55,505 nucleotides of DNA, taken from the NCBI RefSeq assembly GCF_002848005.1, contig NZ_PKHX01000007.1, positions 1 to 55,505 of the forward strand, in the 5' to 3' direction. A program made the translations under genes and the position numbers. The stretch's first letter is position 1. Every line of letters starts with the position of its first letter. This DNA is from Varibaculum cambriense. GTDB lineage: Bacteria; Actinomycetota; Actinomycetes; Actinomycetales; Actinomycetaceae. The notes below the pieces were generated by a model. The model saw nothing but the letters and a program-made list of their open reading frames with translations. It was not told where the DNA came from and searched no databases. Shown one piece after another: positions 51,037 through 55,505 of the stretch.

Positions 51037-51109
51037 TGGAGCTAAGGGGATTCGAACCCCTGACCTTCTCATTGCGAACGAGACGCGCTACCAACTGCGC
51101 CATAGCCCC
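51037..51109 (-). tRNA. tRNA-Ala (anticodon CGC)
   Basis: The 73-nt gene folds into a full cloverleaf: acceptor GGGGCTA with TAGCTCC (includes the G3-U70 pair that marks alanine tRNAs), D arm GCGC...GCGC, anticodon loop TTCGCAA with anticodon CGC, T arm AGGGG-TTCGAAT-CCCCT. The CCA is not encoded. A short hairpin CAACAC-TTC-GTGTTG lies beyond the 3-prime end at about 51011-51025. tRNA genes are common integration sites and accessory genes lie next to it. Confidence 0.97.
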
Positions 51110-51259
51110 TAGGTACTCTCAAAAGCCTAAGCGGGTAACAGGCAAATTTGCAAACTATGAGGCTGTGGGATTGCGCTCAAGAAAAATAACTCGGTTACGC
51201 CCCCGCCAACCAGGCAGATTTATTACCATTTAACTAAGAAGCAGAAAACAGGAGCGACC

Positions 51260-51745
51260 ATGGACCCCATCGAGCAGTTACTAGAAAACGAAGCCGCCTA
51301 CGCCGAGAAGTTTCCTGGGGAAGCTCCCCACCTACCCGAGATGAAGGTCGCGGTAGTAACCTGCATGGATTGTCGGATCGACGTGGAAACTATGCTGGGG
51401 GTAGAACCCGGACAAATCCACGTGATCCGCAACGCCGGCGGCCTGGTCACCCCCGACACCATCCGCACTCTCACCGCCTCCCAGCGCAGCTTGGGAACCA
51501 AGTACGTGATGCTGATTCAACACACCGACTGCGGAATGTCGAAGACCGATGACGAAGCGTTCCTCGCCGAACTCGAAAAAGACACCGGGCAGCGTCCCAC
51601 CTGGAAACCCGGAGGCTTCAAGGACGTGCGCGAATCAGTTCGAAACGATATGAAGAAACTGCTAGACAGTCCCTTTGTGGGCGGTACTGTCCGCGGATTC
51701 GTCCTCGACGTAAAGACTGCGCGCCTAGAGGAAGTAACCCTCTAG
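51260..51745 (+). CDS. beta-class carbonic anhydrase
   Basis: Interconverts CO2 and bicarbonate; cytoplasmic. The 161 residues carry the zinc and Asp-Arg dyad motifs CMDCRIDVE (about residue 35) and IQHTDCGMSKTDDE (His and second Cys near 90), with IHVIRNAGGLVTPDTIRTL in between. The length fits the short class seen in actinobacteria. GGAGCG precedes the ATG. Supplies bicarbonate for carboxylation reactions. It is monocistronic. Confidence 0.95.
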   Translation: MDPIEQLLENEAAYAEKFPGEAPHLPEMKVAVVTCMDCRIDVETMLGVEPGQIHVIRNAGGLVTPDTIRTLTASQRSLGTKYVMLIQHTDCGMSKTDDEAFLAELEKDTGQRPTWKPGGFKDVRESVRNDMKKLLDSPFVGGTVRGFVLDVKTARLEEVTL

Positions 51746-51852
51746 ACTGGCGCGGCCACTTCCGCAAGCCCTCAGCAGGATTTGCGACAGTTTTTAAAGC
51801 TGGTAGTCGCTTCCCTCCGCTGCGAACACTCTGCGCTCCCCCCCTCTTAACG

Positions 51853-53262
51853 CTAGCGCAACAGGGAACGCAGGATTTTCAAAGATTTCTCTCCATAGGG
51901 GTGGTGACGCACCGGAATATCAAACAGCCAAGATTTACGGAGAACCGTTTGCTCCCGGGTCATGGCTTTAAATGACCAGTCTCCGTGATAATTTCCCATC
52001 CCCGAGTTACCTACACCCCCAAAAGGCGCCTTCGAAGAGCTCATATGGAGCAAAGTGTCATTGATGCATACTCCCCCGGCGTTCACTTTACTCATCACTT
52101 GTCGGGCAAAGCCCCGATCTTTCGTAAAGATATACAGTGCCAGGGGGTGTTCTCGCTCTTCATAGTCCGCCAAAGTTGCTTCCAGATCCGTAAAGGGAAG
52201 AACCGGCAGAATCGGACCAAAAATTTCTTCCGACATCACCGGAGAATCCCAGGAAGGATTATCTACGATCACCGGCTTTATCTGCTGGGTTTGCCGGTCA
52301 AGAAAATCTTCCGCGCGGCCTCCTCCCTTCGCACCTAACAGTCTTTGTTCCGCGAGCAGCCCCGACAGGCGGGAAAAATGCTTGGGAGAAATAATCTTGA
52401 CAAACGCAGATTTTCGGTATTGCTCACTGGGGAAAGCCCGGGCAATCCCCGCCTGCAAAGCCGCAATTAGCTGCGCCCGCACGTCCTCGTGCACATAAAT
52501 ATAGTCGATGCTGACGCAAGTTTGCCCTGCGTTAAGTAGTTTTCCGAACAGAATCCTGCGCGCCGCTTTTTCGATATTGGCGGTGCGATCCACAAAACAG
52601 GGAGATTTTCCGCCCAGCTCCAAAGTTACCGGGGTCAAGTAGCGGGATGCGGCTTCCATTACCACCCGTCCCACCGCCGGAGAGCCGGTAAAGAAAATAT
52701 GGTCAAAACGCTGCTCTAACAGGGCGGTATTTTCGGCGCGTCCCCCACGGATAACGCTCGCCATTCCGGGCGGGAGGGCGCGGCGCAAGATTTTTTCAAT
52801 CACCTCACAGGTATGCGGGGTATAGGCAGAGGGCTTGACTACCACCGTATTTCCGCCAGCGATGGCGGCGGCAATGGGTTCCATAGTGAGTTGGAAAGGA
52901 TAGTTCCAAGGGCTCATCACCAACACCACCCCGTAGGGTTCGCGTTGTACCTGTAGCCACCCGGGCAATTGGGAAAGGGCAGGTAGTTTTGGGCGAGGCA
53001 TCGCCAGCCAAGGTAGGCGACGCCGTAAATGTTTTATTTCCGCTTTCACCAGGGAAATTTCGCTCATATAGGCTTCGGCGCGACTTTTATTTAAGTCATG
53101 CTTGAGGGCGCGATAAATCTCTGTTTGCGATTTTTCTATTTCCCGTAACAGGGAAGTGAGATTTTTCTGCCGTCCTGCTATCGGAATCGTAGTTCCGCGG
53201 TTAAAACAGCTACGAGCCTCCTCTACCGCCTGCCTAATAGCTTGCTCTTGCGAACTACTCAT
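51853..53262 (-). CDS. NAD(P)-dependent aldehyde dehydrogenase (class 3-like)
   Basis: Oxidises aldehydes, often long-chain or aromatic. The 469 residues show MSPWNYPFQLTMEPIAAAIAGGNTVVVKPSAYTP, FFTGSPAVGRVVMEAASRYLTPVTLELGGKSPCF with the catalytic Glu (about residue 210), and the nucleophile Cys in LLNAGQTCVSIDYIYVH near 243. The late segment EEIFGPILPVLPF is present, as is the class 3-type C terminus with a hydrophobic end (KSLKILRSLLR). It lies on the same strand after the aldolase gene with 59 bp between them. Confidence 0.93.
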   Translation of the reverse strand: MSSSQEQAIRQAVEEARSCFNRGTTIPIAGRQKNLTSLLREIEKSQTEIYRALKHDLNKSRAEAYMSEISLVKAEIKHLRRRLPWLAMPRPKLPALSQLPGWLQVQREPYGVVLVMSPWNYPFQLTMEPIAAAIAGGNTVVVKPSAYTPHTCEVIEKILRRALPPGMASVIRGGRAENTALLEQRFDHIFFTGSPAVGRVVMEAASRYLTPVTLELGGKSPCFVDRTANIEKAARRILFGKLLNAGQTCVSIDYIYVHEDVRAQLIAALQAGIARAFPSEQYRKSAFVKIISPKHFSRLSGLLAEQRLLGAKGGGRAEDFLDRQTQQIKPVIVDNPSWDSPVMSEEIFGPILPVLPFTDLEATLADYEEREHPLALYIFTKDRGFARQVMSKVNAGGVCINDTLLHMSSSKAPFGGVGNSGMGNYHGDWSFKAMTREQTVLRKSWLFDIPVRHHPYGEKSLKILRSLLR

Positions 53263-53321
53263 GCCTGTACCTCTCTACCGGCGAGCACCTACTTCCTATC
53301 CGGTTCCCTATTATTTTGCTA

Positions 53322-54368
53322 TCAACTAGCCTGTTTTGAATATTTACGGCGATAGATTTCCCGCATCAACAATGCTTCCGCCTTTTTTAACGGCTTTGCC
53401 CCGCAAACGCGGGCGTAACGCGCCGCTAATGCGTTCTTCTCTAGCACTATCTGGGCGCTATGAGCAGCATCCAGATCCGCGCCGAGACAATAGGCCGCCG
53501 TGTTGGTCAACACCGCATTACCGCGAGTGGTTCCATCAGCTTTCAGCCCGATAATCTGCGCAAAATCATCCAGGTAGGCAGGTAGTTTTCCTCCAAAAAA
53601 GTCCGCTACCTCTGCGTGGTGGCAGGTAATGATGGCGCCGACATCGGGGCGCTCCCGATAGATCCGTATGTGATTCGTCTGCGTGGCCGCATCGGGCGTG
53701 GTGGGACGACCTTGTTCATCAACCCAGACTAGGGCGTCATCCTCCCCCTCACGCCGGGAAGTAAGCGAACGCGCAGGCAAAGGCGGTAGGCAGGATAGCT
53801 CGCGCTGATACAAATCTTTGGCCACCTTTTCTAAAGCATTTGCGAGCCGCCGTGCCTGGTCAGCGCTTTCAGCCCAAATCATGGCGCCATGGGCTTTCAT
53901 CAAAATCACCTGCGCCCCGGTACGCTGCAGGGTTTCTTCCACCCCGCGATGCAGTTTCTTGGTCGAGGGCAACCCGTAGGGAGCCACCGGCAGCACCTCT
54001 TGTCCCAATGCTGCTTGCGCTTCCTCATCCAGTGAGAAATCTTTTTTCGCCAGCGACAGCGCAGACGCATAGGGCTGGTGCGTATGAATCACCCACCGCG
54101 CCTGCGGAAATAACCGATAGGTGAGGGCGTGCATCGGGTATTCAGAGGAAGGCTTATAAGGGCCAGACCAATCTTTAGAGCCGGTACATACAGGAAGTTC
54201 CTCTTCAGTCATGGTTTCGTAGCGGCGTCCCGAGGGGGTAATCAAAAATTCGTCCCCGATGCCGCGTACCGAAAAATTACCCCAGGTGCGCACCACTAGC
54301 CCATCGGAGAGCAGCTGATGCGAAAGCTTGACTAGTTTTGCGCGTTTGGTATCTTCGTCGCAGTTCAC
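53322..54368 (-). CDS. class II aldolase/adducin family protein, two-domain
   Basis: A 348-residue protein made of two class II aldolase-type domains. The first (1-190) has the zinc-binding pattern WVIHTHQPYASAL with His-x-His (about residue 96) and the Glu in EDTKRAKLV...ITPSGRRYETM; a third His ligand is in KAHGAMIWAES. The second (205-345) is degenerate but still shows AIITCHHAEVADFFGG and ALVWVDEQGRPT. Typical members cut fuculose-, rhamnulose- or ribulose-phosphate. The GTG start overlaps the aminotransferase stop by 4 bp, so they are cotranslated. Substrate unknown. Confidence 0.85.
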   Translation of the reverse strand: MNCDEDTKRAKLVKLSHQLLSDGLVVRTWGNFSVRGIGDEFLITPSGRRYETMTEEELPVCTGSKDWSGPYKPSSEYPMHALTYRLFPQARWVIHTHQPYASALSLAKKDFSLDEEAQAALGQEVLPVAPYGLPSTKKLHRGVEETLQRTGAQVILMKAHGAMIWAESADQARRLANALEKVAKDLYQRELSCLPPLPARSLTSRREGEDDALVWVDEQGRPTTPDAATQTNHIRIYRERPDVGAIITCHHAEVADFFGGKLPAYLDDFAQIIGLKADGTTRGNAVLTNTAAYCLGADLDAAHSAQIVLEKNALAARYARVCGAKPLKKAEALLMREIYRRKYSKQAS

Positions 54369-55505
54369 AGCTTGACCACCTTTTGGAATACCCGCTCAAA
54401 GGCCGCGAGCGCCCGGTCGATATCCTCTTCGTTATAAGCGGCCGAGGTGTAAAGACGCGAACCCGCCAAAGTCACAATGCCTTCGGCCATATAGGCCGCA
54501 CCCATATGCTCCATTTCTTTCTTCCGCTGGCTGGTCGCCTTCAAAACGTTCGGGATCTCCCAGGGTTTCTTCCAGTTGATCGCAAAATGCATAGTCCCCA
54601 CGGTCTCCAGGTGACACACGCTGCGCTGGTTAAACGCCACAAACGGCAGGCGATATTGCTTGATGAGGGCGCGCAGGCCATCGGTTAAGCGATCCCCCAT
54701 CTTGGCGGCGCGATCACATGCTGAGGTCTCGGCGATCTCTTTAATGGTGTAGTAACCGGCCAGCGAAGACAGCGGATTTGCGGTCATAGTTCCCCCGACC
54801 AGTGCTTTCTTCACTTTATCTCCGGTTTGGATCCCCGCGGCGAGGTAGCGCATATATTCTTTGCGTCCTCCCAGACCCCCTGCAGAGGGATAGCCACCGG
54901 CGATTACTTTGCCGAATACGGTCAGATCGGGCATCACTCCGAAGTAGCCCTGCGCCCCATGCTCAGAAATGCGGAAAGCGGTCACTACTTCGTCAAAAAT
55001 AAGTAGCGCTCCGTATTTATTGGCCAGCGCCCGCGCGCCTCGCAAGAATTCTTGAGTAATCGGACGGGTACCGGACTCCGGCCCGATCGGCTCGATCATA
55101 ATCGCGGCGGTACCACCAGTTAGTTTCTTGTGTTTTAGTTTGCGTTCCAAGTCTTCGAGATCGCCGGGGAAAAACTCATCAGTCAGCGACATACAACGCA
55201 AAGGAATTCCACTGGCCTGGGTAAACTTTGATCCTGGAATCCGAATACCATAGGCGAGCTGATCTGACCAGCCATGATAGGCGCCCCCCATTTTTAGGAC
55301 GTGGCGGTGCTTAGTGGCGAGGCGTGCCACTCGGATGGAGGCCATACAGGCTTCAGTTCCTGACCCAAACGCCCTAAACATATCGACTGAGGGAATCAGG
55401 TCGCGTACCAGAGCGCCCAGTCGGTATTCGTATTCATGGAAAAGCCCGGTGGAAGGACCGCAAGTATTGAGCAGGTCAATAACTTTTTCCCGCACCTGCG
55501 GCGGG
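54365..55505 (-). CDS. class III aminotransferase, glutamate-1-semialdehyde aminomutase-like, N terminus beyond the window
   Basis: At least 376 residues; the frame stays open to the right edge, so about 50-80 N-terminal residues are missing. SGTEACMASIRVARLATKHRHVLKMGGAYHGWSDQ, IMIEPIG, LIFDEVVTAF (PLP Asp), VFGKVIAGGYPSAGGLGG with the PLP Lys, and GGTMTANPLSS are those of the GSAM/HemL group. No heme genes accompany it. It is cotranscribed with a class II aldolase and an aldehyde dehydrogenase, so an amino-sugar or amino-ketone pathway is more likely than heme synthesis, but this is inference. Confidence 0.88.
   Translation of the reverse strand, partial: PPQVREKVIDLLNTCGPSTGLFHEYEYRLGALVRDLIPSVDMFRAFGSGTEACMASIRVARLATKHRHVLKMGGAYHGWSDQLAYGIRIPGSKFTQASGIPLRCMSLTDEFFPGDLEDLERKLKHKKLTGGTAAIMIEPIGPESGTRPITQEFLRGARALANKYGALLIFDEVVTAFRISEHGAQGYFGVMPDLTVFGKVIAGGYPSAGGLGGRKEYMRYLAAGIQTGDKVKKALVGGTMTANPLSSLAGYYTIKEIAETSACDRAAKMGDRLTDGLRALIKQYRLPFVAFNQRSVCHLETVGTMHFAINWKKPWEIPNVLKATSQRKKEMEHMGAAYMAEGIVTLAGSRLYTSAAYNEEDIDRALAAFERVFQKVVKL

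Noticed and set aside
51037..51109. Attachment site att inside tRNA-Ala
   Set aside because: I found no second copy of the tRNA 3-prime end in the window and no integrase, so only the tRNA is called.
54365..55505. hemL as gene name for the aminotransferase
   Set aside because: Motifs fit the GSAM group, but the neighbours are an aldolase and an aldehyde dehydrogenase and no heme gene is seen, so the symbol was left out.

Overview
This window looks like chromosome of a moderate-GC actinobacterium. A member of the Actinomycetaceae (Varibaculum/Mobiluncus-like) is the best guess, but only from gene content and base use. Supporting signs are the str operon (rpsL-rpsG-fusA-tuf), a complete middle section of the menaquinone pathway (menF, menD, menC, menB, menE), GTG and TTG starts, a Trp-codon leader peptide, LPXTG-like wall anchors and a secreted HNH nuclease of the actinobacterial type. 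No transposase, prophage, rRNA or CRISPR array was seen.

Layout. 1-4.9 kb: str operon on the minus strand with its promoter and terminator. 5-12.9 kb: menaquinone genes, with two structured repeats between menB and menE. 13-17.4 kb: a stand-alone trpB2 and, divergent from it, the methionine importer metNIQ; the 337-bp gap between them carries a Trp attenuator on one strand and a SAM riboswitch on the other. 17.5-19.1 kb: an AT-rich divergent pair of a Panacea-type antitoxin and a RelA/SpoT-fold toxin candidate. 19.2-24.8 kb: LacI regulator, TIM-barrel sugar isomerase/epimerase, pdxST (PLP synthase) and an mmsA/iolA-type dehydrogenase. 25-34 kb: lipoprotein amidase, DUF4143 ATPase preceded by tandem repeats, tadA, pgm, hrpB helicase and an HNH nuclease, with more copies of the structured repeats. 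34-40 kb: MarR regulator plus a drug-type MFS pump with a Met-rich loop, a TRIC-like channel, a ferritin-like/VIT1 iron transporter and an alpha/beta hydrolase. 40.2-46.1 kb: a cell-surface and starch locus (frameshifted surface protein, EIIA of the glucose type, type I pullulanase whose wall-sorting signal lies behind an in-frame TGA). 46.3-51 kb: accessory stretch with an Mrr-like nuclease, GNAT, three tandem paralogous small acidic proteins, an excisionase-like gene, three unrecognised genes and tRNA-Ala(CGC). 51.2-55.5 kb: beta-carbonic anhydrase, aldehyde dehydrogenase, two-domain class II aldolase, and a class III aminotransferase that runs off the right edge.

Most notable. (1) A family of intergenic elements at three loci whose core is conserved while the outer stems, and in one copy the inner hairpin, change with base pairing kept; two loci hold head-to-head pairs. 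(2) The pullulanase with an in-frame stop before a perfect LATTGA sorting signal. (3) Back-to-back amino-acid and SAM sensors between trpB2 and metN. (4) The divergent Panacea/RelA-SpoT pair. (5) The small acidic paralog array next to an Mrr nuclease.
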